From: Bactrocera neohumeralis
Lineage: Eukaryota > Arthropoda > Insecta > Diptera > Tephritidae
Length of the DNA stretch: 64,000 bases
NCBI RefSeq assembly: GCF_024586455.1
Contig: NC_065923.1
Location: 47,872,264 to 47,936,263 of the forward strand
Direction: 5' to 3'
How positions within the stretch are numbered: the first letter of the stretch is position 1; each line of letters begins with the position of its first letter. Of the stretch, positions 54,045 through 63,954 are shown piece by piece. The notes beneath the pieces are model-generated. The model was not told the DNA's origin and ran no database searches. It saw only the letters and a list, made by a program, of their open reading frames with translations. A program made the translations under genes and the position numbers.

Positions 54045-55457
54045 CTACTGTTTGGCAAATATGCTCGCGTTTTGTGTGATTATCTTCTCGATGCAATTCT
54101 TCACATTGTTCTTGTGTGGTTCGGGTATGCTCTCCAGCTTCGGCAGCATTTTGATGAGGAAATGGAAATCGGTGGAGAGGTTAATGTTCTTCTGCGGCAC
54201 CAATTCCACTTGGGCCATGGATGTGACGGCTTGACCGTTACAATTGCTCGCGTATCTAATATTCGTGTTGTTTGTTGTGCTAATGTTGTTGCTCTGCTTA
54301 GGCGCAAAGCGTTTGATCTCGCTTGTCGTGTTATTAGCATGACTGTTATTGTTGCTGTTGTTGTTGTGGCGTGCATTCATCGTAACCGCCGACACAATGA
54401 CCGGCGTCGCGGCAGAGATCTGCTTAATATGACACTGTGCGCCAATTTTCTGACTGCTGTTATTATTATGGTTGTTGCTGCCGCTGCTGTTGTTGTTGTA
54501 GTTGCCCCAAACGCTATTCGCGTTGTCGGTGAAATGTGCGCCATTGTAGGCTGCGTTTTGTAGGTGAGTTGTAATGATTTTTGTACGATTCTTTTTTGGT
54601 GGCAGTGTAATTGGTAGTCTTTCATTGTTCGCCTCGGTCGGCGCTTTGTTGTTGTGCTCTTGTTTCAGTTGAAAATGCGACTGTTGCTGTTGTTGGTGTT
54701 GCATTGGCTCAGACTTAATGACATTGAGATTGGTGCTGCCGTTCAGCAGTTTTGAGGTCACCGTCGGCGTCGGCGCCGGCGCCGGCGTTGACGTCGCTGT
54801 TAGTGGCGCCAATACTGGTGCGGCGCCACTCGTGTCTTTGGCCTGTATGCGATTCAGTATTTCCGGCAGTATCTTTTCGAACTTCTCCGTCAGCGTGCCG
54901 CTGTCCGCTTTGTCCGCAAAAAGCGTTAACTTTTTCGAACCGCCCGCACCTACAATCAGACCATTTTCTCGTTTTAAATACTTATGTGCATCTTTTGTTA
55001 AAGCATCGTCACCTTCATCCTCCTCGCCATCCTCGGCGCAACTGTTCTCCTCCATAATCAAGTACATCTTCCGCTTCTGGCCGGTCGTCGCTCCAGCCGT
55101 CGCTGTGCTGGACGTTTCGGCACCGTGCGGTTCATCGGACTTTTCGGTAATCATAAATACTTTGCGATTGCGCGGCGCTGAGTGTGTGGGCGTGGGTTTG
55201 CACAGCAAACTGTTGAGCGTGCGCGGCGCTTGTGAGGTTGTGTTTGTAGTGAGTAGAGACTTTGTTGATTTTGTTGTTGTAGTGGATGCCACGGAGGGTG
55301 GTGGAGGTGATTCGGTGTCGGAGTGTGCATCGCTGATCTGCGAAATTGATGAGGCGATAGATGAAATGGAATTTGTACGTTTCGGTGCTGTAACAATGAT
55401 CGTCGAGGTACCGCTTTGCATAGGCTTGGGCAGGAGCGCTGAGTGACGTAGGCGTTT
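54045..55457 (-). CDS. BESS-like gene, exon 2
   Basis: Begins after a pyrimidine-rich ttttccatag acceptor with KRLRHSALLPKP and runs 470 codons to TAA. It holds all recognisable parts of the protein: the duplicated K-x-(F/Y)-x-I-x-E motif, the acidic patch, the Asn/Gln/His tracts and the BESS-like end. Long frames on the opposite strand (for example 54718-55446) mirror its low-complexity codons and are not genes. Confidence 0.88.
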   Translation of the reverse strand, partial: KRLRHSALLPKPMQSGTSTIIVTAPKRTNSISSIASSISQISDAHSDTESPPPPSVASTTTTKSTKSLLTTNTTSQAPRTLNSLLCKPTPTHSAPRNRKVFMITEKSDEPHGAETSSTATAGATTGQKRKMYLIMEENSCAEDGEEDEGDDALTKDAHKYLKRENGLIVGAGGSKKLTLFADKADSGTLTEKFEKILPEILNRIQAKDTSGAAPVLAPLTATSTPAPAPTPTVTSKLLNGSTNLNVIKSEPMQHQQQQQSHFQLKQEHNNKAPTEANNERLPITLPPKKNRTKIITTHLQNAAYNGAHFTDNANSVWGNYNNNSSGSNNHNNNSSQKIGAQCHIKQISAATPVIVSAVTMNARHNNNSNNNSHANNTTSEIKRFAPKQSNNISTTNNTNIRYASNCNGQAVTSMAQVELVPQKNINLSTDFHFLIKMLPKLESIPEPHKNNVKNCIEKIITQNASIFAKQ

Positions 55458-57441
55458 CTATGGAAAATAAAAATATGTTTACGTTTACATAGTAAAAGTA
55501 AAGTTTTTATGCAAAAATACTAAAGAAAGGAAATTGTAGAGCCATTCAAACCCCGACGAAGCAGATATGCAAGTAAAAGATTTGTATAATTTTCTAATCC
55601 AAAATGTGGAAAAATCTTGAAGCTTCACATGCAACATGCAAACAATTATTATCAAATAAGTGATTTATGCTATAGTGAAAACCTAACCGACCTTATCCTA
55701 ATACCATTTTTTTCATAAAATACTCCTGCATCTCACCTCGCCACCTGCAAGATGATATCCCACATTGTCTAAAAAATGTTACCGTCTTTGCAACCCAACT
55801 TACATATTACATCTAATGGGTGAAATAACTTTGTCATAAACTCACAGATCACCACTATAACTTTATCTAATCCTGCCGATATGTATATAGGATATCACTT
55901 ATTATCATATATATCACTTAATATATATATCACTAGTGTAACCATGATCTCATGCAAAGCACACTTGCTACTAGTCCCAACCAAGCTCCTTTGGCTTGTG
56001 GCGAGTGACTATCGTTCTGTATGGCGTGGCCTTTTCCTGATGGAACACAAATCCTGACATTAGCCAAAGTTGACCGCTTCTGGCTGATTGTTTTCTTCGA
56101 ACGATCCATTTGTTAACAGTACAGATCCGTGTCGGTAGAGTTTGGACGTAGACGAACAGCTCATACTTGAGGATTTCCTGCCATTCTCACTAAACACATA
56201 GTTAGTAAAACCTACCTGACAGTAAATCCGCGATTGGTTATTTTCCATTTCATAAATGGCCAATTTCCAACATCAGTAACCATTTTTTGATAGGTCTGTT
56301 TGTATTGCATATACTATAGTTATCCGATCTGAACAATTTTTACAGAGATTGCACCATTACCAATAACCCACCCCATACAGCTTCTGCAGATGGCCCTGGT
56401 AAGATTTCCAGCTTTGCAGCGTGGACGTCAATAGGGCAATGTAAAACCCCCAAGTTGGGGAGAGACTAGCCTTACTGAGAGCAAAGAGATCACTAGAACT
56501 GTTGCGGCTGAAGCCAATAGGATCGGGAGCATCGCTACGCACTCCCATTCTACTGTTAACGGTTCTAAGGTGCCCACACTTGCTAGCTGATCAGCTTTAC
56601 AATTTACTGTGATTCCGCTGATACCGGTCTTATCACACAGAGACTATGATTTTGATTCCGACCAACCCTGCGGCCTAGCACCCAGCAGTAGATCTAGTCC
56701 TTATCACTACAACTGGATGAAAACACTGCAATAGTCTCCATAGAGAGCTCGCCGGTAAACCTATGGGCAGAGAAGGAGCCGCCAGAGTTCAGTTTGACGA
56801 TTCCATGATTCAAGTGATCCGGTGACCAGTCAAAGTATGTGAGAACATTCAAGTGTTTATACACGTGCTCTTTTAAGAACCCATTTTCGGTGGGAGACGC
56901 CACCTTTTGCCAATGACTCCTCTAAAGTAGTATAAGGCAATCGATATTCGGTTCCCATGAAAGCTTTCTATCCAGGATGAGCCCTAGATATTTCACTGTA
57001 TCCGCCGGTTGCAAACGGGTGCCTGACATACGAACATAACTTAGGAACTTAATCACAAGATATATACAGTTTGGGTATATACTATAATATGTATTGCGTT
57101 GTGGTCCCGTATAAATATGTATTTCCCAAATATGAATAAAATATGCTCATTATATTGAATCTATCAACCAAATCACATCACACCCATTTCATTGAAATCA
57201 CAACCACAGTTGATACCTCTCCACACTCTTACACGCATTGAAATGAAAATGAAGTTATACTCCCCCACACCCAAACATCGCATCATCGCATTACCTTGAC
57301 ATCATCTGTCGATGCAGCAGTCTGGTACGTCGTTAGCACTGGCTTTGTTATGGCTGCGGCGGCAGTGACGGTGCCGGCTGATGCCATTAACGCATCCTTC
57401 TGCAAGCGCGTCGGTGTTGTTTTTATTCGTGTCTTAGCCAT
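54045..57441 (-). CDS. Uncharacterised 519-residue low-complexity protein with a C-terminal BESS-like motif, two exons
   Basis: Joining complement(57295-57441) and complement(54045-55457) gives 49 + 470 codons and a TAA stop, with GT/AG sites and phase 0 at the junction. The N-terminus is basic (MAKTRIKTTPTRLQKDAL). Then come Ser/Thr-rich linkers, two similar short motifs (RKVFMITEKS at about 147-156 and RKMYLIMEEN at about 178-187), an acidic patch (EDGEEDEGDD, about 191-200), a predicted helix (TEKFEKILPEILNRIQ), Gln-, Asn- and His-rich tracts, and three SUMO-type psi-K-x-E sites (LKRE, IKSE, LKQE). Residues 478-511 (FHFLIKMLPKLESIP... VKNCIEKII) match the spacing of the BESS protein-interaction motif of fly nuclear factors. 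No MADF domain is visible. A nuclear or transcription-related role is inference. I do not recognise the gene. Its 1.8-kb intron holds transposon remnants. Confidence 0.85.
55960..56260 (-). mobile_element. Mariner fragment in the intron of the BESS-like gene
   Basis: The minus strand reads FVFHQEKATPYRTIVTRHKP followed by KELGWD, matching the HQDNARPH-type region of mariner transposases, with the catalytic Asp and Asn lost (QEKA). It is preceded by a frameshifted piece ending in GSFEENNQPEAVNFG. Confidence 0.6.
56280..56350 (-). repeat. Short fragment of the common dispersed repeat
   Basis: ctgtttgtattgcatatact and tccgatctgaacaattttta are reverse complements of the central unit. Confidence 0.5.
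56350..57050 (-). mobile_element. Jockey-like LINE fragment: reverse transcriptase piece and RNase H piece
   Basis: The minus strand reads GTRLQPADTVKYLGLILDRK, then LSWEPNID, then after a jump FDWSPDHLNH and, further on, GITVNCKADQLAS and GTLEPLTVEWE, matching the end of RT and the end of RNase H with the middle deleted. It resembles the fragments at 42,900-43,600 and 5,885-6,240. Confidence 0.6.
57295..57441 (-). CDS. BESS-like gene, exon 1
   Basis: ATG at 57441-57439 opens 49 codons (MAKTRIKTTPTRLQKDALMA ... STDDVK), ending exactly before a gtaatg donor. The first 18 residues are basic, the rest Ala/Thr-rich. The codon use is GC-rich compared with the surrounding intron and leader. The start was chosen because it opens this frame and has a purine at -3. 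Confidence 0.78.
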
Positions 57442-58480
57442 CGTCTGCGCTGATTGCTGCTGTTATTGTTGTTAGTCTTTATGTAATCGTATGCAATCGT
57501 ATATTTGAGTCTTTAAATAGGTATATTGTTTTTGTTTGGCTGTTGCACGACCCTTGATTCGCATACAATTGCCGCAGCTCTTTCTTTCATTCAAATCCCC
57601 TGCTTCTTCTTCGCCTTCGCCTGTTTATGCTTTGTTGTCGTTTCTGCAACATATGCTGCCGTAGACCACCACCAATGAGCGACTGTTTGGTGCGCCGGAG
57701 TGCGTTGACGTTCTTCGTCCTTTGCCTCTGCTCTTCAAGTGCGCTTTTGGTGTTTTTGTTGTCGTTCACCTTGAAGTTTATGCTGCGAACGACGGCGCCG
57801 ATGACGACGATGACTTGTCAATGTGGCAGCTGCAATAGCAAGCAAAACAAGTTTGGTGAAGTTTATGTTGAGCCAAAAAGTGCAAAATAAAAAATGAGAA
57901 CTTCAAATTGTTATGGAGTTTTAAAGAGTAGAACTCTCCTAATGAAGCACTTGTTGTGTGCGTTTGTTGGTAAGTGTTGTGGTGTATAGTGATGTGCAAT
58001 GATATAGAAGTGAGCTTTTGCAAAGCTTTTCGTATTTTATTTAAAGTTGATGAAAACTATGTGTTATTTGTTTAAATATTGAATGTTAAAAATAAAATAT
58101 CAATCAATTTTTTTTTAATTGTAGTTGAAAGATAATGTATGTAAAATATGTGTATATGAATTGGTTAGCTATTTAATGAAAAAACTAAAATAAAATATCT
58201 TAAAATTCGCACGAACAAATTGTAAAAAAACAAAAATATGCGAGAAAGAAAGAATTACCTCATAATAGAAAACGGTTTAATCGGCCTATTAATAACTGCA
58301 CATCAAAATAACCAGTCCAAAAAAACAGTCTACATAAAAAGTATTTATAAAATTCCAAAATCTTTAACTGGACCCCGGATAATTATTTAAAAGTGAAAAA
58401 TAGAAATGCAAATATATTGCTATGGTTATCAAGCCTTATAAAGAGTACAAGAAATTGTTGCTGGTTAAGTTAGGTTAGTC
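57442..58480 (-). other. Upstream leader/promoter region of the BESS-like gene
   Basis: About 450 bases above the start are richer in GC than the rest, consistent with a 5' leader. They contain a small Arg-rich frame at complement(57587-57769), a possible upstream ORF (MNDNKNTKSALEEQRQRTKN ... INRRRRRRSRGFE). Beyond about 58,030 the sequence is plain AT-rich with no visible feature. No clear TATA box or initiator was found. Confidence 0.35.
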
Positions 58481-58483
58481 ATC

Positions 58484-59240
58484 CTATAGGATGCCTGCGC
58501 TTGACTTGAATTTTAACAGACTCAACTGCCTCACTATTGATAGCTCCTCCAGTGTATCATACTGTGGGACCCCAGATGCTTACAGCGTAGTTTTGCCAAT
58601 GCGGGACAAGTGCACAAGAGATGCTGCATTATTTCCCTGGTGCCCTGCTGTATGCATTTCCAACAGTCTTCTCGATCTGTCAGCCCCATCCTGCGGGCGT
58701 ATGTCGCCACCAGACAGTGATCAGTTAGTATTCCCATCATGTTCGTATAGTCTCTTCTATCGAGTGCCAATAGGAATTTTGTGTACTTCCGATCTACCGT
58801 TTTGCACATGACTTTTGCAATTTTGCACCCAGGTAGCTCCTTCCATCGGGTTTGATTTTCTTTACGATGCTTCTGTCCAAATCATACCTGTAGTATAGAC
58901 AATACATGGGTTTTCCCAATGTTGATCAAGTTTTCGGATGTTAGCCGTACACCATTCTTGGCAAACTCGTCCACTCTTTCATTGCAATCGATGCCTTTGT
59001 GGCCTGGCACCCAGTAGAAGTGTAGTTGCTTGCTTCTGGTGACTCTTTCCACTGCTGCCCAGATTCCCAAGACACTTCTGGCCGATATGCGATACAAGGT
59101 TACTGCCTTGATTGCTGTTTCGCTGTCTAAGTAGATGCTGGCTCTCTCTGCGAGGAACACGAAACCATTCAAAAGACCATTTATCAACATAAATTTCAAT
59201 TTGGTGTGGATCTGCTTTAGCTTTGTATTATTTCTCATTA
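58484..59240 (-). mobile_element. LINE fragment: RNase H domain and C-terminal zinc knuckle
   Basis: The upstream frame reads RASIYLDSETAIKAVTLYRI and LHFYWVPGHKGIDCNERVDE-FAKNG, an RNase H domain with its catalytic Asp (YLDSETA) and the HxGxxxNExVDExA block. The downstream frame reads LTDHCLVATYARRMGLTDRE, DCWKC and EIMQHLLCTCPALAKLRCKHLG, the C-x2-C ... H-x4-C tail of LINE ORF2. A frameshift separates them. Confidence 0.78.
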
Positions 59241-59329
59241 AATCTTCATTTTGATTTTCGTACTCTTCTCAAAAAAAAAAAAAAACATACTGGCCTCAGC
59301 TCCACCGACACTGTAATAATATTGACAAA

Positions 59330-59730
59330 TGCATTTTTTAAAACATGCAAGGGTACCATACATATGTAAATATCTTATTCTGGATTTACATCACATCATA
59401 GTTTGTGTAGCAGCTACAAGCTATAGTGGTCAAATCTGAATATTGAAGACTGTAGCGTTGTCTCAATGACAAATTTCGTAAAACTATCTCATCAAATCAG
59501 AAATTTTCCATACAAGAACTTGATTTCGATCTGTTAGTTTGTACGGCAGCTATATGTTATAGTTTACCAATACCGACGTTTCCAAAGACATGAGTTTTTT
59601 GGGAGAAAAGAAAGAGTTTAAGAATTCGGATCGATATCTCAAAAACTGAGAGTCTAGTTCGCTTATATAGAGACGAACATGGCTAAATCGACTTAGCTCA
59701 ACATGCTGATCTTTTAAATATAATAACATC
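59330..59730 (-). repeat. Common dispersed repeat, minus orientation
   Basis: tgtagcagctacaagctata, ttttccatacaagaacttga, ggatcgatatctcaaaaact, aacatggctaaatcgactta and caacatgctgatct are reverse complements of the full copy at 3545-4375. Confidence 0.7.
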
Positions 59731-59809
59731 ACATTATATGTTCTAAAAAATTTTCACCACATAAACTCGATTAACACAAGTCATTGTGCTATGTTTCCGC
59801 ACAGCACTG

Positions 59810-59822
59810 TATATATAAAAAG
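59810..59822 (+). promoter_or_regulatory. TATA-box-like element upstream of the small secreted-peptide frame
   Basis: The sequence tatatataaaaag stands in less AT-rich DNA, followed about 30 bases later by a candidate transcript start region (ttaaccgctgtcattgc). From there to the ATG at 60193 the DNA is richer in GC than most of the intergenic sequence. This is inferred promoter structure only. Confidence 0.28.
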
Positions 59823-60192
59823 CTTGAGACTGCAGAGAATACATTAACCGCTGTCATTGCTGTGAAGTGAGCTTTAGCCACTGAGCTTTGCACTTATAGA
59901 ATTTCAGTTGCTCGTGCACAAGTTAGCGCCGGCGATTTTCTGCAACGGTGCATGTATGCAGTTAAAGCTCTACGAGACAACAAGCATATATACGCCTATA
60001 AATACAATGCACTGCTTACGCCGACCGGGCGCATAAACCAACATACATACGCGTGAATATATGTAAATACACAGTCACGTTAAGTTTGGTATACATTACA
60101 AAGCCAATAGGAACTTAATACATTTGGCACTGGTTTGGCCAGAAACTTCCAGTAACTGAAAAAAGCATTTCCACACGCAAAATATAAAAGAA

Positions 60193-60336
60193 ATGAAAGC
60201 GTTGTTATTGAACAAAAGTTGTTTGCATCTGATTTTGTTGTACTTTACTTTATTTTTGGCAAACTATAAATATACACGCAAGCTAGTGAATGCGCTGCCG
60301 GATGTGGAGTCGGATATGCAGGCGCTACAACAGTAG
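60193..60336 (+). CDS. Possible small secreted peptide (47 residues), function unknown
   Basis: ATG at 60193 opens 47 codons ending in TAG. The protein begins MKALLLNKSCLHLILLYFTL and continues FLANYKYTRKLVNALPDV and ESDMQALQQ. The first 23 residues form a typical signal peptide: a Lys near the start, a long hydrophobic core, then LFLA as a plausible cleavage site. The 24-residue remainder is charged, with a dibasic RK but no Cys pair. The start has a purine at -3. A TATA-like box lies about 380 bases upstream at 59810-59820. It could also be the first exon of a longer gene. I recognise no family, and a chance frame of this length is possible; the signal-peptide shape is the main support. Confidence 0.4.
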   Translation: MKALLLNKSCLHLILLYFTLFLANYKYTRKLVNALPDVESDMQALQQ

Positions 60337-60339
60337 CAT

Positions 60340-62190
60340 AGTTTGGAATTGTAGAGGCGTACAGAGGCAGGTCGCTAACGCCAACACTAGGCTCTAGCGC
60401 TGGCATTGGCTGCGTGCAAGAACTCGCCGAACAAGTTTAAGGTCAAGTTTAAATGCTAAAACTACTGAAATTGCACAAAACGCTGCCACTACAAGCTATG
60501 CACACACATACATACATTCATATGTATGTAGATATGTAAAAATACATAACCAAATTAGAATACACGTTGTTTGCTTTATTGTAGCACACTTTACATACTT
60601 TAGTCTAACAATTTTCCGAGTGGCGGTCCATGGACTCGCCAAAATTTACGTCGAACTAGCCAAAATACGAATTTCCAAAATGCACTAGAAGAATTGCAGC
60701 GCTTGTCTTAATGCTGTCGCGCTAGCCGTTTTCATTATTATATGCATATAAACATTACATTGTATACATATATATATATAATATATGTATATACACTCCC
60801 CTTATGTATTACTTATTCAATAACACGCTCTAATTAACCACTGTTTCTTTCATTTTTGAATTTTTCTTAAAACAAAATTACAACAACAACAACAGCTACA
60901 ACAACAAGACACAAACACACACCTTAACTCTCAGTCCACAATATATGTATGGCGAGTAAGTGAGTGCAACGGTTGCTAAAACGAAACGTCTGTGCCATCA
61001 CCGCGATCAACCGATCATGTCCGGAGTTCTTTGTTTACTGGATGTGTAATTTCTTCTGCTTTTTAGCTGCAGCTTTAAAATTAGAATCCCATGCAACGTT
61101 CGCCGCACCACCGCACCACCACCAACCCCTTGGCTGGGCTCGACTGGCTGCTTTCAAGTGCGCTTTTCCGCACTTGCTGCTATGCTTTTTGCCGTGCTTG
61201 GCACATCCTCGAGACAACGCGACCGCCACTGCGCCTACTACGCTCCATACTATGGCGCTCTCACAATTATATACATTATAAATACATATATGGATGTAGT
61301 ATATAATATGCACAAATATACGCGTATATGTGAAACTTTGAATGCTTTTCCCCTTTGGCGTCCTTTGGCTGCATGCTTGCGCTCCAAACTTTTACGGTGT
61401 ATACATAATTAAGCGAAAGCGGCTCAGCAGTCCAAAGTTGATTTGGAAGTTCTTGCCCGCGAAAAGTTTCCTGTATCTACCTTTACTCGTGCATGTGCTG
61501 CACTCCGCAACTTCACTAAAGTTCCTCACACTCGCCGCCTATCAATGCCGTTGTCAATGGCAATGCGAGCGCGCTGGAGAGAGTGAATGTAAAAGCATAA
61601 AAGCGCTTCGTTCTTATTTATTTATTTATATAACGTTATGTATTTTGCGATTTACACATATGCGCTAGTGCGTGTATTTATACAAGTGTGATTGTTGTTG
61701 TTTATATTGCATTTACTCCATTCTAGAGAGTACTGTGCAGCATTGAGTCTGGCCTCTCTCATTGCACTTAATAGAGTTCGCAATGTTTTTGTTGTTGGGT
61801 GTCGGCAATGCACGCTGTGACATAAAGTTATTTTAATTATTATTATTATTATGACCAGCAGATGGGCTTGAACTAGCCTGTACCTGGCAGCAAAGAATAT
61901 CTACATGTGTACTATTTAGACTACACTTTCCTGGGCATGACATTTCAATACAATCGATGGAGTAGTTTGCTTAAAAAAATCGCAGAAATCGACGTTTTTA
62001 TACGTCTCACTAGGTGTGCCCATTCTTAACCAGGTGCTTCCACTATAGCAACAGAGCTTTACTATATTCATTCTCATAGAACGTTGCTGTTAAAAGTCCG
62101 TGCTCAGCCTTTGGGGTTTGTTTATAACCTGTGGTATAGAGCGTGTCCGCGGATTTTAAACAAATGAAAACCAACATGTTGGGCTCGGTT
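60340..62190. other. Non-coding DNA, no supported gene
   Basis: Mixed composition. 60,880-60,915 is a CAACAA stretch. 61,000-61,600 is GC-richer, with several overlapping frames but no recognisable domain. A TTA/ATT run lies at about 61,831-61,852. Possibly a leader or intron of a gene that continues outside the window. Confidence 0.35.
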
Positions 62191-62194
62191 TATA

Positions 62195-63114
62195 CAAGGT
62201 CTGTCGCAAAAGAAACAGCACTTTTTAAATATAACTGTTTCGGATGGCGCCACCTATTGGTGGGTATATGAAATAAAAAGTTAGATCTCTTGTTGACATT
62301 TCGTAAAAATTTTAAGACAATTGGATAACTACAGTCGATGTTATCGATCAAAAAGTGACAGCAGCTTTTGGTCATCGGTCGTAAAATGCAAAGAGCCAAT
62401 ATTAAATTTTGTTTTAAAATTGGGAAAACGTTTACTGAAACATTGCAAATGATGAAAAAAGTTTATGGTGATCAGTGCCTATCCCGTAGTAATGTGCATG
62501 AGTGGTTTAAGCGATTCCAAGAAGGTCGTGAGGACCTCTGTGACGATCAGAAGTCGGTCGTCTTCAGAAGTCAAAAATAAAGACAATGCTGATTTGTTTT
62601 TACGATTCCGAGGGTATTGTACACCGAGAGTTCGTGCCACCTGGCCAAAAGATTAATGCTGTGTTTTACCTTGGTGTTATGAAGCGTCTTTTGTCACGCA
62701 TTCGTCGTGCTCGACCACAATACCGTGAGGCAGGGTCCTGGCGCCTGTTGCACGATAATGCGCCGTGTCATCGGTCGACGCTTGTCACTGATTTTTTACA
62801 AAAAACTCCATATTAACCATTAATCACTCACCCTACTCACCTGATCTGGCACCCTGTGATTTTTACCTATTTGGAAAACTTCATTTGCCCATGAAAGGAC
62901 ACTGGTTTCAGGACATTTCAGCTATTCAAAACGCGACGACCGATATTCTCAAGAGCATTCCTAAAAATGACTTTAAACACTTATTTGAAATGCTAATTGA
63001 CCGGGCTAAACGCTGTATCGAAGCACAGGGAAATAAAAAGATGTAACTTTTGAAAAATAATAATGTTTTGTTGTTTTTTTTTTAACAGTCCTGTTTCTTT
63101 TGCGACAGACCTTG
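62195..63114 (+). mobile_element. Mariner element with matching terminal repeats and TA target duplication, internally deleted
   Basis: The first 20 bases (caaggtctgtcgcaaaagaa) are repeated exactly in inverted form at the right end, and TA flanks both ends. The interior reads ANIKFCFKIGKTFTETLQMM and SRSNVHEWFKRFQEGRED, then after a jump DSEGIVHREFVPPGQKINAV, LLHDNAPCHRSTLVTDFLQ and, in another frame, SPDLAPCDFYLF. The second and third catalytic Asp are present. The first (TGDE-type) is missing in a deletion near 62,575-62,590, and a frameshift follows at about 62,815. At 920 bases it is about two thirds of normal length. Among the youngest-looking transposons in the window. Confidence 0.9.
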
Positions 63115-63169
63115 TATTTTTCATCTAAATTAGTTTTAAGAATCATTAAAAATAAGTTTAACGAACTTC

Positions 63170-63400
63170 AAAGTGGTCGCACGTCACTTTTGGATGGAAC
63201 ACGGTCATCTATCCAGAATACTGCCCTTCCCACGGAATTTGGGTTTAAGTAACCGCTACGGACCCGAATTTTTATCCGGCCAAGGACTGCCAACTTGGCA
63301 CCATTCCTCCAAATTACTTCATGAATGTTTTCTACCGCTACAACTACAACACAACACGGCAAAAGTTCGACCTCTCAAAATAGACAGACCGCCAATTGTA
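63170..63400 (+). repeat. LINE 3' end-like repeat, same family as 6245-6540
   Basis: gggtttaagtaaccgctacg, tttatccggccaaggactgc, ttggcaccattcctccaaat and gaatgttttctaccgctaca match the minus strand of the fragment at 6245-6540 in order. It ends in a CAAC-rich tail. Confidence 0.5.
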
Positions 63401-63409
63401 GGTGCATGA

Positions 63410-63950
63410 TATAGCTGAGACAGTAAACATTTTCTTCAGATTCATGGATCATATATTCAATACGAAATACTGAGAAAGTTGAGGTCCTGTGGACGCCGCG
63501 TTTGCTCACTCCTCTCAGCTCGCTCAATGAATGTAGTCATTTTACAGCACTGTTTGAATATAAACCGAATTTCTGTGCCGTTTCCTGGCCATCAACCAAA
63601 CATGGATCCACTGGTACACACGAGCACTCCAAGCAACAGTCGAAACAGCGTACTTTGTTCGGCGAATCCACTCCAAAGACGAAGGCTTTCCTATAAACCT
63701 GGTATTTATAAGGTGCGGTCTATATCGACTACCTTTAGAAGAAGAAGAACACATGGCTATACTATTACGAATTATTCAGCAGATTTCAAGCCAAATTTTA
63801 AAATAAAACGAACCCTTTTGGCGAAATTTGGTTTTGACTTTGGTAGTATCGATTTCGACTAACAGAAAAAGCATTCTCTTCATTACCCGTAATATAAGTA
63901 TCCAACTGTCCTGTTCGTATAAAAATAGTTTGCAATTCAGTGGCGATTAA
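63410..63950. other. Unassigned DNA, possibly transposon-derived
   Basis: Open frames on both strands overlap (for example + 63479-63862, 127 codons) but none shows a recognisable domain. The frame keeps a moderately complex composition without introns, so it may be part of an older transposon. Confidence 0.25.
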
Positions 63951-63954
63951 ATAT

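Noticed and set aside
54072..54563. 163-codon + strand frame
   Set aside because: Antisense of the Asn/His-rich part of the BESS-like gene; Val-rich product typical of reversed AAC/CAA repeats.
54718..55446. 242-codon + strand frame overlapping the BESS-like gene
   Set aside because: It mirrors low-complexity codons of the minus-strand exon, has no domain and no splice context. The minus-strand reading has the coherent protein and intron phase.
60964..61668. Overlapping + strand frames of 71-108 codons
   Set aside because: Several frames open at once with no domain, no clear start context and no splice logic.
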